Numbered from the stretch's first letter, positions 1 to 6,943 are shown. The stretch: DNA of 8,364 nt from JACCXJ01 sp052387115 (GCA_052387115.1 JBQTJM010000114.1:1-8364), one strand, 5' to 3'. The notes: a model not told the origin generated them from the sequence alone. Program-made: numbers and translations.

Positions 1-12
1 CGGCTCGCGGGA

Positions 13-88
<76 letters not shown>

Positions 89-100
89 ACGCCGGGAAGA

Positions 101-129
101 AGGCTAAGCCACGTCCGCATGGGTGTCAA
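101..129 (-). promoter_or_regulatory. Candidate sigma-70 promoter of tRNA-Ala
   Basis: On the minus strand a perfect -35 box TTGACA (plus-strand TGTCAA, 124-129) is followed by a 17-base spacer and TAGCCT at 101-106. That -10 box matches TATAAT at only three of six positions but includes the outer T, A and T. It ends 12 bases before the first tRNA base, which would give a very short leader. The GC-rich segment between the -10 box and the tRNA resembles the discriminator of growth-rate-controlled stable-RNA promoters. The assignment rests on the perfect -35 box, the ideal spacing and the location. Confidence 0.55.
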
Positions 130-136
130 GCCGCAC

Positions 137-3100
137 CTAGCCCGGACCCGGTCCCGGGATCCAGGGCGCGAAACCGCGTCGCAGGGTGTTTTCGGTCACG
201 GTGCGGGGCAGGAGGAAATGCAGTAGGTACTCGGGGCCGCCCGCTTTGCTCCCGGCGCCACTGCGCTTGAACCCGCCGAAGGGATGCCGGTCCACCAGCG
301 CGCCGGTGATCTTGCGGTTGATGTACAGGTTCCCGACCTCGAAATCGTGCCTGGCCCGTTCGAGGTTGCCGGGGCTGCGGGAGTAGATGCCACCGGTCAG
401 TGCGTAGCGCGTGCCGTTCGCCATGGCGATGGCCTGCTCCAGGTCCTTGGCCCGCATCACCGACAGAACCGGGCCGAATACCTCCTCCTGGCCCAGGTAG
501 GACTCGGGCTTCACTTCGGTGAAGATCGTCGGCCCGACGAAATACCCTTCACCGAGATGGGCGCAGTCCACCTGCAAGGCTAGCTTGGCCTCCCCGCGCC
601 CCGATGCGATGGCGGAGAGGATGCGATCTTGCGCCTGTCCGTCGATGACCGGCCCCATGAAGGTCGATGGCGCATCCGGCGTGCCGATCGAGAGGCTCTC
701 CGCGGCCTCGACGAGCCGCGTGACGAAACGCGGGCAATGCGCCCCGACCACGATGACGCGGGAGCAGGCGCTGCACTTCTGTCCTTGATAGCCGAAGGCC
801 GAGTGCAGGACCCCGATCACGGCGTCGTCGAGGTCCGCGTCGCTGTCGACGATGATGGCGTTCTTGCCCCCCATCTCGGCGATGACGTGCTTGACCTGCG
901 CCTGGGCCGGCCGCACCTCGGCCGCGAGCCGCAGGATCCGGGTGCCGATGTCCTCGGAGCCGGTGAAAGCGATGAAGCTCACCTGGGGGTGGGAGACTAG
1001 CAGATCGCCGATCTCCGCCCCCGCGCCCGGCAGGAACTGCACGACGCCGGGCGGTACGCCCGCCTCCTCCAGGAGCGCCACGAAGCGCGCGGCGATCACT
1101 GGCGTCAGCGAGGAGGGTTTCAGGATCACGCCGTTGCCGGCCACGATGGCGGCCGAGAGCATGCCCGTCAGGATCGCGAGCGGGAAGTTCCAGGGCGGGA
1201 TCACGACGCCGATCCCGCGCGGCCGGTACTCGTAGCGGTTGTCCTCGCCCGGCGCGCGTCCGGCGCGCGGGGAACCGAGCCTCGACGCCTCGCGCGCGTA
1301 GTATTCGAGATAATCGATGGCCTCGGTGACGTTGGCATCGGCCTCGGGCCAGGTCTTGCCGGCCTCGAAGACCTCGTAGGCGCTGAAGGCGTCGCGCCGC
1401 TCGCGGAGCGCGCTCGCGGCCCGCAAGAGGCAGGCGGCGCGCGCCTCGAAGCCCGACTCGGCCCATTCCCTCTGGGCCCGTAACGCGCCCGCGATGGCCT
1501 CTTCCACGTGCCGTGCCTCGGCCCTGGCCACGCGCCCGACGATCTCGCGCGGTTTGGCGGGGTTCACCGAGACGATGGGATCGGTCGAATCGACAGACCG
1601 GCCGTCGATACGCAGCGGATAATAGCCGCCCAGCGCGGCGCGCACGGCCGACAGGGCACGCGCGAACTCGTCACGCTCGGGGGCCGAGGTGAAGCGGCGC
1701 GTGGGTTCGTTGACGAAGGGCGCCTGGAAACTCATCGGGTTTGCCACCGTCGGCCCGGATGCCGCCGCACCGGATCGCGACTCGTGGCTCGGGCCATAGC
1801 CGTGCGGCGAGGCCAGGAGTTGCGCCGGCGAGAGGTGGCCCGTCAAGCTCATGCGCTGGAAGGATTGGCTGGAGGTGTTCTCGAGCAGCCGACGCACCAG
1901 ATAGGCCATCGCCGGTAGGACCTCACCGAAGGGTAAATACACCCGCAGGCGCCGGCCCAGGGTCGGCAGCACCCCTTCGAGCGCCGGCGCCATCCCGTGC
2001 AGCATCTGGAACTCGATCTGGTCTCCGCGCAGCCCCCGCGCCTCACCGAGCGCCATGGCGAGGGCGATGCTGCGGACGTTGTGCGTCCCGACCGCGGTCT
2101 CGATCACCGGGTGGTGCTGGAGCAGGAGGTCCAGGCAGCGCTCGTAGCAGGCGTCCGTCTGCCACTTGCGCGTCCACACCGGGACGGTCCAGCCGTGCTG
2201 CTCGGCGACGACGGTCTCGTAGTCCCAGTAGGCCCCGCGCACCAGCCGCACCGTCACGGGCGCGCCGCGGGTCCGGGCCCAGTCGCAAAGCCCCCGGAGA
2301 TCCGCCTCGGTCTCGCGGAGATACGCCTGGACCGCGATCCCGATATCGGGCCAGTCGCGCAACTCGGGCTCCATCAGGAGCCGCTTGAGGCAGAGGAGGG
2401 TGATGTCCTTCTGGGGGTACTGCTCCATGTCGATGCACACGAAGGCGCCGAGACGGCGGGCCTCGTGCAGCACCGGCCGCAGGCGCGTGGATACCTCGCG
2501 CACGCCCGCCTCCGGGTCGAGGGGGTTGATCTGGGAATAGAGCGAGGAGGGTTTGATCGAGACGTTCAAACGCGGCAATGCCCGGCCGTGACCGCGATCG
2601 AGCAGCGGGCAGTCGGGCCAAGCGGCCACGCGTTGCCCGAGGCGTGCAAGGAAATCGAGGTAACGGCGCTGGTAGCGAAGGGCCTCGGCCTCGCTCACCA
2701 CCGCTTCGCCGACCAGATCGAGGCTATAGCCGATGTCGCGGCGGCGCAGCGCCAGCGCGCTCTCCAGGGCCTCCTCGGCCGTAGCGCCCCCGAGAAAGCG
2801 CCGCGCCACCCCACCCAGGGACTTGCGGATGGCGCGCGCCACGAAACCGGTGGCGATCCCGGCCTGCACGTGACGGACACCGAAGGCGATGAGCGGCGGG
2901 AGCGGGAAGCCCTCCTCGCCGAAGTACTCGTGGAGATGGCGGGTCAGCTCGCGATCGTCATCGAGCGCCGGCAGGACATCCACGAAGCGCAGGGCCTGCA
3001 CCCGGAAGCCCTCGTCCTCCATGACCCGCTCGAGCAGGCGCTCGAGCCACCGGTCCACCGGCCGTGTCCCCTCGGCTTCGCCCCGCGCGGCCGCCAAGAG

Positions 3101-3211
3101 TTGCTTACCCTGCTCGACGACCCGACGTTCAAGGTCGAGGTCCGTTGCCGATCCGATTGCCGATGGCGCTGCCATTCGAGAATGATGGCACATCGCCATG
3201 GCCCCAGCCAT
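137..3211 (-). CDS. putA: Bifunctional proline dehydrogenase / L-glutamate gamma-semialdehyde dehydrogenase PutA (no DNA-binding domain)
   Basis: This enzyme oxidises proline to glutamate in two steps. An FAD-dependent proline dehydrogenase makes pyrroline-5-carboxylate, and an NAD+-dependent aldehyde dehydrogenase oxidises its open form, glutamate semialdehyde. The 1024 residues hold both domains. The proline dehydrogenase part spans about 60-460, with NVSIKPSS near 216-223, RLVRGAYWD at 322-330, and YLVRRLLEN at 437-445, whose arginine pair is the usual substrate carboxylate site. The aldehyde dehydrogenase part spans about 520-1010, with PWNFP at 673-677, FTGS near 749-752, general-base Glu779 in AEMGGKN, and nucleophile Cys813 in GQKCSAC. 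The length fits the short PutA class near 1000 residues, which lacks the N-terminal ribbon-helix-helix repressor domain of the E. coli protein, so autogenous repression is not expected. The start is uncertain: Met1, 5, 7 and 13 are all possible and none has a good Shine-Dalgarno sequence. Residues 1-25 look unstructured, so Met13 is a reasonable alternative. A strong hairpin separates it from the upstream gene. Confidence 0.96.
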   Translation of the reverse strand: MAGAMAMCHHSRMAAPSAIGSATDLDLERRVVEQGKQLLAAARGEAEGTRPVDRWLERLLERVMEDEGFRVQALRFVDVLPALDDDRELTRHLHEYFGEEGFPLPPLIAFGVRHVQAGIATGFVARAIRKSLGGVARRFLGGATAEEALESALALRRRDIGYSLDLVGEAVVSEAEALRYQRRYLDFLARLGQRVAAWPDCPLLDRGHGRALPRLNVSIKPSSLYSQINPLDPEAGVREVSTRLRPVLHEARRLGAFVCIDMEQYPQKDITLLCLKRLLMEPELRDWPDIGIAVQAYLRETEADLRGLCDWARTRGAPVTVRLVRGAYWDYETVVAEQHGWTVPVWTRKWQTDACYERCLDLLLQHHPVIETAVGTHNVRSIALAMALGEARGLRGDQIEFQMLHGMAPALEGVLPTLGRRLRVYLPFGEVLPAMAYLVRRLLENTSSQSFQRMSLTGHLSPAQLLASPHGYGPSHESRSGAAASGPTVANPMSFQAPFVNEPTRRFTSAPERDEFARALSAVRAALGGYYPLRIDGRSVDSTDPIVSVNPAKPREIVGRVARAEARHVEEAIAGALRAQREWAESGFEARAACLLRAASALRERRDAFSAYEVFEAGKTWPEADANVTEAIDYLEYYAREASRLGSPRAGRAPGEDNRYEYRPRGIGVVIPPWNFPLAILTGMLSAAIVAGNGVILKPSSLTPVIAARFVALLEEAGVPPGVVQFLPGAGAEIGDLLVSHPQVSFIAFTGSEDIGTRILRLAAEVRPAQAQVKHVIAEMGGKNAIIVDSDADLDDAVIGVLHSAFGYQGQKCSACSRVIVVGAHCPRFVTRLVEAAESLSIGTPDAPSTFMGPVIDGQAQDRILSAIASGRGEAKLALQVDCAHLGEGYFVGPTIFTEVKPESYLGQEEVFGPVLSVMRAKDLEQAIAMANGTRYALTGGIYSRSPGNLERARHDFEVGNLYINRKITGALVDRHPFGGFKRSGAGSKAGGPEYLLHFLLPRTVTENTLRRGFAPWIPGPGPG

Positions 3212-3259
3212 GGCCCGCCGGGGCCCGGCGCATGATCCGCCAAGGCCCAGCGGGAGAAT

Positions 3260-3294
3260 CCGACCGGGGCCGCATCCCGCGCGGCCCCAGTCGG
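3260..3294 (-). terminator. Strong hairpin between the secreted-protein gene and putA
   Basis: Two 14-base arms (3260-3273 and 3281-3294) flank a 7-base loop. The arms are complementary except at one position, which is a G-U pair in the minus-strand RNA, and they include GGGGCCGC/GCGGCCCC. The hairpin begins about 40 bases after the stop of the upstream gene and lies about 50 bases before the putA start, where a terminator would be expected. The RNA after the stem reads AUUCUCCCG, so there is no proper U-tract. It may be an atypical terminator, an mRNA 3'-end stabiliser or part of the putA leader. Confidence 0.5.
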
Positions 3295-3333
3295 GTCACC
3301 GGTCAACCTCTCCGTGCTGACATTCGTCTGGAC

Positions 3334-4587
3334 TTACTTGATGCGTATCGTGACCGGGAACGTGTTGATGGCTGACCCGGCAATGCTCCTGATCTCCAGC
3401 GTCCCGTTGATCCTCTTCTTCGTGGTCGAGCGCACGAACCTGCGGGCGCGCGGCGTGAGCCGGGGGCGAACGGTTCCGTTCTGTCCCGTTGCGACGTTGA
3501 CCGACCCGGAGGCAAACAGGACCCCGGGCGCCCTCTCCAGAGCGCCATCGCGTGTGCGCAGCGCTCGCCTGGTGACCAGCAACCTGACCTGATTGGTGCA
3601 CGATGCCCCTGGCTCGTCCGCGAACACACAGGTCACCGGGACCGAGCACCTGAGACCTCTACACCGGACTTGGTCACTGAGGGGCCGGGATTCGACCGAT
3701 ATCGGGACCCCGCCCAGAGACGTGGTAATGACCGCACTGGTCGCATTCGGGTCCGCGTCCCAGGCCATCACGGAAACGATGTCAGCACCCGCACCAACGG
3801 CGCCCCCAAAGACTGGCCCGAGCTGCGGGTGTGGGAAGGGCACCAGGTTGGCGGCAATCATACCGTCGGGCGAGACCGGCTGGCCCGCGCCCGTGATCAG
3901 CGGTCGCATGTTGTTGAAACGATCGGCCGCCCAGCCTGCGAAGGCGGCGTTCTGCAGCCCGGGCCCGAGCACGAGAGCGCCGGAATGGCTTATCCCGTAG
4001 ACGTCCCTGTTGTCGAAAGTGAACAACTCCAGGTTCCCGCTGGCCGGCGACCCCGTGGAGAAAAAGACATCATCCCCGGCCCCTTGGACGTCCTCGTCCA
4101 GGTATTGCAAAAAGCGCAGTGCGCCCAGGGGGCTTCCATCCTCCGTCGCAAAGGTGTATTGCGTCGTCATGGTCTGTGCTCCAGGCGCAATAGAGCTGAG
4201 TGCCTTCCACAGAATGCTATTCTGGGTGGCCCCGGGAAACTCCCCGGAGCTGGTAACGCTATTCGGGATGTTTGGGTCGGGAACCGGGTCGGACCCCGAA
4301 AGCGAGAGCGAGAATCCCTGTCCGGCGACTCCCGTATCGACCAGGCTCGAGTAATCGAACACGACCTCGGAAGTGGCTATGTCGTTGGAATCGAAACGCG
4401 CCGCGGTGATGAATGCCGTGCGGGTCTCCCCCCCGGTCTCGACATCGACCCGGTAGTGACCTATCGTTCCTTCAGGGATGCCATTGCTGATTTCAAGGGC
4501 ATTTGCGCCCAGGGGAACGCTCAGCGCGAGCACGCCGAGCGGTCGCCAGAATGCGGACGTGAAACGCCCATGCTTGGTGTTTACCAT
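3334..4587 (-). CDS. Secreted protein of unknown function with an Ig-like beta-rich C-terminal domain
   Basis: I do not recognise the full 417-residue protein. It starts with a Sec signal peptide: basic n-region to Arg15, hydrophobic stretch about 17-28, and a likely cut after Ala-Asn-Ala30. Residues 31-290 are rich in Gly, Ser, Thr, Asp and aromatic residues with alternating hydrophobics, as in exported beta-sheet proteins, and contain acidic stretches such as YLDEDVQGAGDD near 162-173. Residues about 300-417 look like a separate beta-sandwich: four cysteines (309, 314, 320, 330) in an RCRGLRCSVPVTC context, then a segment GQNGTVRPRLTPRARRFVR. This resembles Ig-like repeats of bacterial exported proteins, in which a CxxxC-VPVTC entry precedes a 'G-x-x-x-x-V-x-x-x-L-T/S-x-x-A/G-R-x-x-x' strand-helix segment. 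That similarity is from memory and uncertain. No membrane anchor or sorting signal follows, so periplasmic or extracellular release is likely. The start is well supported by GGAGG six bases upstream. The next gene upstream is about 385 bp away, so it probably has its own promoter. Confidence 0.85.
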   Translation of the reverse strand: MVNTKHGRFTSAFWRPLGVLALSVPLGANALEISNGIPEGTIGHYRVDVETGGETRTAFITAARFDSNDIATSEVVFDYSSLVDTGVAGQGFSLSLSGSDPVPDPNIPNSVTSSGEFPGATQNSILWKALSSIAPGAQTMTTQYTFATEDGSPLGALRFLQYLDEDVQGAGDDVFFSTGSPASGNLELFTFDNRDVYGISHSGALVLGPGLQNAAFAGWAADRFNNMRPLITGAGQPVSPDGMIAANLVPFPHPQLGPVFGGAVGAGADIVSVMAWDADPNATSAVITTSLGGVPISVESRPLSDQVRCRGLRCSVPVTCVFADEPGASCTNQVRLLVTRRALRTRDGALERAPGVLFASGSVNVATGQNGTVRPRLTPRARRFVRSTTKKRINGTLEIRSIAGSAINTFPVTIRIK

Positions 4588-4593
4588 AGAAAA

Positions 4594-4599
4594 CCTCCA
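4594..4599 (-). promoter_or_regulatory. Shine-Dalgarno of the secreted-protein gene
   Basis: TGGAGG on the minus strand, with six bases (TTTTCT) before the ATG at 4587-4585. It is the best ribosome binding site in the window. It fixes the start of the 417-residue secreted protein and so supports the signal peptide as real. Confidence 0.85.
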
Positions 4600-4972
4600 C
4601 GCCGATAGTGGTACTTCGACTATAAGAAAGACTCAGGATCGCCGGAGCCGCCGCGGCACGCGAATCGTTCAGCCGCATGAAACTATCAGGCGGCACGAAG
4701 GCAACCTGATGCGAAAAGCCAAGCGTTTCCAACGTCCCCGGCAACGCCGTCCCGTAGTCAGAAAAGCGTCGGCTCGGCGTGAATGCACAAGGTATACCGA
4801 CTGCGTGACGTCCACCGTCAGCCAGCGGAAGGTGGTAGAGCGCGGGTTGTGTGGGCCTGTGTGGAGCAGGCCGATCTCGATCGGATACTGCGGGAAGCAA
4901 GGCGGCGAAGCGTTACCGGGGGCGAATCACCTTACGTTGCCGGTTTTACAGCAATTCAAGAATGCGGCCGGG
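4600..4972. other. Intergenic stretch without a recognised gene
   Basis: About 370 bases lie between the DUF1003 stop and the secreted-protein ribosome site. Open frames run through it on both strands (for example minus 4493-4900 and plus 4783-5019). None shows a recognisable domain, a good ribosome site or plausible residue composition. A 6-bp inverted repeat, GGCCTG (4854-4859) and CAGGCC (4867-4872), has a 7-base loop and no T-run. The part near 4925-4965 is more AT-rich than its surroundings. On the minus strand just upstream of the secreted-protein gene, TTATAGT (about 4618-4624) could be a -10 element, but no convincing -35 box accompanies it. The promoter of the secreted-protein gene should lie in this stretch. 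Confidence 0.5.
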
Positions 4973-5482
4973 TCAGCCGCTTCGCGTTTTCCTTTCCAGT
5001 GCATCGAGCCGGTCCGTGACCTTGCCGAGCGCCGCCTGGATTTCCCCGAGCTTGCGATAGGCCTTCACGTTGACTTCGTAATCGAGCTCGGCGCGTTGGT
5101 CCTGGTGGGCGTTCTGGCGGTTCTGGCTGATGAGGACGAAGCTCGTGATCAGAATCGCCTCGATGGCCAGGATGATCCCGAGGAGGCTATAGGGATAGGC
5201 GTCGAAGACGACGCCGGCGACGATCGCCCCGGAGTTCAGGATCACCCAGGCGAGGAACCAGAGGACGTGTATCGTGACGAAATGCGGGCGCCCGGTGAAG
5301 GCCGTGACCTTATCGGCCAGGCGTTCCAGCAAGCTGCTCTGCGCCGCCAATTCTTCGATCACATAGCGAAACTCCCCGAGCGCCTTGTGGCATTCGGGGC
5401 TGGCGCAAAAGACCGCATCGGGTGGGTTCTCGCCCCGGCAGGCGGGGCAGATGATGGGTGCCGGCGCAGCTTGCACGCCCAT
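4973..5482 (-). CDS. DUF1003 membrane protein with N-terminal zinc ribbon
   Basis: This 169-residue protein is recognisable as DUF1003 (PF06210), a family of inner-membrane proteins without an established function. The N-terminus carries a zinc-ribbon pattern C-x2-C-x10-C-x4-C (Cys12, 15, 26, 31). Two membrane helices follow at about 69-92 and 98-119. The second runs into the family hallmark YPYSLLGIILAIEAILITS...SQNRQ. Residues about 130-165 are charged and likely helical or coiled-coil in the cytoplasm. The start at 5482 is chosen because CGGAG stands eight bases upstream and because the frame further upstream translates to an Arg- and Gly-rich shadow of the neighbouring gene. The start lies two bases after the stop of the PGA hydrolase gene, which implies one mRNA and probable translational coupling. 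Confidence 0.9.
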   Translation of the reverse strand: MGVQAAPAPIICPACRGENPPDAVFCASPECHKALGEFRYVIEELAAQSSLLERLADKVTAFTGRPHFVTIHVLWFLAWVILNSGAIVAGVVFDAYPYSLLGIILAIEAILITSFVLISQNRQNAHQDQRAELDYEVNVKAYRKLGEIQAALGKVTDRLDALERKTRSG

Positions 5483-5484
5483 GT

Positions 5485-6123
5485 TCAATTCTCCGCGATG
5501 ACCGATCGCATTTCCACCGGCGCATGCCCCGCGAGCACCGCGCGCAGGGTACCCACAAAGCGTAGGTACCGCGACGTAGGCCTGCGCAGGCCCCAGGGAT
5601 CCAGTCCCGCAAACAGCGCTGTCCGCAACCCATAACTCAGCTCCAACTGCACACCGCGGCCCGAAACGCAGCGGTTGCAGATATTGGACGGGGAGCGTCC
5701 CTGGCGGGTCGGGCTCGGATCGTCGACGGCCAGGAATCCGGCACCGATCAGGGCCTCGGCGATGCGCTCGCGCAGCCCGAAGTCCAGCCCGCCGAGATAG
5801 GCGGCGGGCTCCCGACCCTTCGCGCCATGGATCGTGATCACGGCCCGTACCCCGCGCACGAGCCCGAGCGCCTGCGGCTCGTCGAAATGATTGCTGGTCA
5901 GATGCAGGGCGTGATTGCCGGCGGGTTTCAATCCTTCGAAGGCATAGAAACCGTGCTCCCGGCCCGCGATGCCATCGGCCACCTCCGAGGTGCCGCGCTC
6001 GATACCACCGCCGTGTGGCGCCACGATAGCGACACCGGAACCCCCCATTCGCCAGCGGATACGGTAGTCGCGCCCATAGCGCTCGCTTCGGCCCAGTGCG
6101 GTGAAGCTCGGGTAGAAATCCAT
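5485..6123 (-). CDS. Poly-gamma-glutamate hydrolase family protein (PghP-like, DUF867)
   Basis: The 212 residues resemble the phage poly-gamma-glutamate hydrolase PghP and its bacterial homologues (PF05908), zinc enzymes with a carboxypeptidase-like fold that cleave gamma-linked polyglutamate. Visible family segments are YPSFTALGRSERYGRDYRI at the N-terminus, VAIVAPHGGGIERGTSEVAD (His37 and Glu42 as probable metal ligands), FYAFEGLKPAGN, LHLTSNHFDEPQAL, ITIHGAKG (His99), YLGGLD, and NRCVSGRGVQLELS (Glu161) near the end. The start at 6123 places YPSF directly after the N-terminus as in the family. The frame is open to 6297, but the extra residues look non-coding and no strong ribosome site is visible for either choice. 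There is no signal peptide, so the protein is either cytoplasmic or exported by another route. The usual substrate, a polyglutamate capsule, is unproven for this organism, and the true substrate could be another gamma-glutamyl or peptide bond. The gene is coupled to the downstream DUF1003 gene. Confidence 0.88.
   Translation of the reverse strand: MDFYPSFTALGRSERYGRDYRIRWRMGGSGVAIVAPHGGGIERGTSEVADGIAGREHGFYAFEGLKPAGNHALHLTSNHFDEPQALGLVRGVRAVITIHGAKGREPAAYLGGLDFGLRERIAEALIGAGFLAVDDPSPTRQGRSPSNICNRCVSGRGVQLELSYGLRTALFAGLDPWGLRRPTSRYLRFVGTLRAVLAGHAPVEMRSVIAEN
5491..5495 (-). promoter_or_regulatory. Shine-Dalgarno of the DUF1003 gene
   Basis: CGGAG on the minus strand, eight bases before the ATG at 5482-5480. 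It lies inside the last codons of the upstream PGA hydrolase gene. It decides the DUF1003 start against the much longer open frame that continues upstream. Confidence 0.7.
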
Positions 6124-6197
6124 GGCATGCGAGCAGAACCCGAGGCCCAGGTCCACCACCGCCCCAAAGGTAAGCGGGCGCAAGGTGGCCTTCGAAG

Positions 6198-6220
6198 GAC
6201 AGGGATGACAGTCGCGACAG
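6198..6220. repeat. Three GACAG direct repeats with 9-base period
   Basis: GACAG occurs at 6198-6202, 6207-6211 and 6216-6220, each separated by four bases (GGAT, then TCGC), so the starts are exactly nine bases apart. On the minus strand this is CTGTC three times. The array lies in the 107-base gap between the HEPN stop and the PGA hydrolase start. It directly abuts a 10-base palindrome CCTTCGAAGG (6189-6198). It could be a protein binding site for a promoter of the downstream pair, or chance. Confidence 0.35.
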
Positions 6221-6230
6221 ACCCCCCGCG

Positions 6231-6630
6231 TCAGCGATGCGACGCAACCTCCGAAACGATTTCCGCCGCCCACCTGAGCGTGCGTTTTACCATGCAATCG
6301 GCTTCCTCGCGCGTGGTGAGCGCGATGCCCTCGTCGTCGTAACGAAACTCGACGGCGAAGGGATTGAGTCGGCGGAAATCCCGAGGTGCGAAAGGCACGG
6401 CAACACCGGTATCGCCAAGCAGGTTTGCCGGCTCCTCCAGGTCGTGCGTGCGCCGGAAGTCGCTCTGTTTTATCGTCAGCACAGCCTTGAGGGCTTTCTC
6501 AACAGCTTGCTGCGCATGGAAACAGCGATGCCAGGTCGGCTTCGGGGTGATCGCGCAATATCGTGAAGGTCTGGTAGTCGCGGCCGGCAATGCGCAACAA
6601 GCGCTTTGCCGTGTCATGTAAGGGCGTCAT
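6231..6630 (-). pseudogene. HEPN-domain protein of an MNT/HEPN pair, frameshifted
   Basis: HEPN proteins partner with minimal nucleotidyltransferases in toxin-antitoxin-like modules. Here the coding signal changes frame. From ATG 6630 one frame reads MTPLHDTAKRLLRIAGRD... and ...HPEADLASLF, a typical HEPN first helix, then soon runs into a stop. The continuation FHAQQAVEKALKAVL...FRRTHDLEE is in the next frame and ends at 6231. Removing one A from AAA at 6520-6522 (one T of TTT on the coding strand) joins them as ...DLASLFHAQQAVEKALKAVL..., giving a protein of about 132 residues, the normal family size. An uninterrupted frame from ATG 6617 also exists and makes an ATGA overlap with the nucleotidyltransferase stop, but its first 30 residues do not look like HEPN. 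The ribonuclease motif R-x4-6-H in the last helix is not evident, so the pair may belong to the non-nuclease HEPN branch (PF05168). It could be a true mutation or a homopolymer sequencing error. Confidence 0.8.
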
Positions 6631-6943
6631 ACAACACCTTGCCTTCCTTCCGAGCTCGATGGAGAACATGGCCGGGGACCTGGCTCCGCTCTGCGTACTC
6701 GTGCTCCCGATACAACAAGAGGTCGACCCCGACACCAGGGGCCAGCCGCCCAAGGGCATCCCGCAGGCGCATGTATTCGGCGGCCTTGTCGGATATTTCG
6801 CGCTCGACTACGAGCAGATCGAGGTCCGATCCCGCATCCGCCGCGCCGCGAGCGTAAGAACCGAACAAGATGATCTGGCTCGCGGACGATGCGGCGGCCA
6901 CGAGGCGGGCAACCGCGGACTGAATGGTCTTATCGTCGAGCAT
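6614..6943 (-). CDS. Minimal nucleotidyltransferase (MNT), partner of the HEPN protein
   Basis: The protein has 109 residues from the start at 6943. It carries the nucleotidyltransferase signature LFGSYARGAADAGSDLDLLVV: Gly28-Ser29, then the metal-binding pair Asp40 and Asp42, and a third acidic residue Asp74 in GVGVDLLLY. These are the hallmarks of DNA polymerase beta-like MNT domains. In studied HEPN/MNT modules the MNT is the antitoxin and modifies the HEPN toxin by adding AMP. Here all three catalytic acids are present, so activity is likely. A longer frame opens at 7012, but the extra 23 residues are not family-like. The 6943 start has a weak purine-rich site (GAGAGA) just upstream and puts the beginning of the conserved helix at the N-terminus. 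The 3' end overlaps the reconstructed HEPN start by 17 bases, implying one transcript with coupled translation. Confidence 0.88.
   Translation of the reverse strand: MLDDKTIQSAVARLVAAASSASQIILFGSYARGAADAGSDLDLLVVEREISDKAAEYMRLRDALGRLAPGVGVDLLLYREHEYAERSQVPGHVLHRARKEGKVLYDALT

Noticed and set aside
1997..3235. 412-residue open frame on the plus strand opposite putA
   Set aside because: It is antisense to a clear PutA coding region. Its His-, Arg- and Gly-rich composition is typical of high-GC shadow frames and it has no recognisable domain.
3670..4608. 312-residue plus-strand frame opposite the secreted-protein gene
   Set aside because: The minus strand has the strong ribosome site, signal peptide and plausible protein composition. 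The plus frame has none of these.
4830..4875. tRNA-like GGTGGTAGAGC string and a GGCCTG/CAGGCC hairpin
   Set aside because: No acceptor stem, anticodon arm or T-arm can be built around it. The short hairpin lacks a T-run.
4493..4900. 135-residue minus-strand frame in the gap
   Set aside because: It overlaps the well-supported start of the secreted protein, has no ribosome site or known domain, and its composition looks random.
4478..5635. 385-residue plus-strand frame across the intergenic gap and the DUF1003 gene
   Set aside because: It is antisense to a recognisable DUF1003 protein and shows no family motif of its own.
5483..6247. N-terminal extension of the DUF1003 frame (total 424 residues)
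   Set aside because: The extension is an out-of-frame reading of the PGA hydrolase gene. A good ribosome site marks the internal ATG at 5482.
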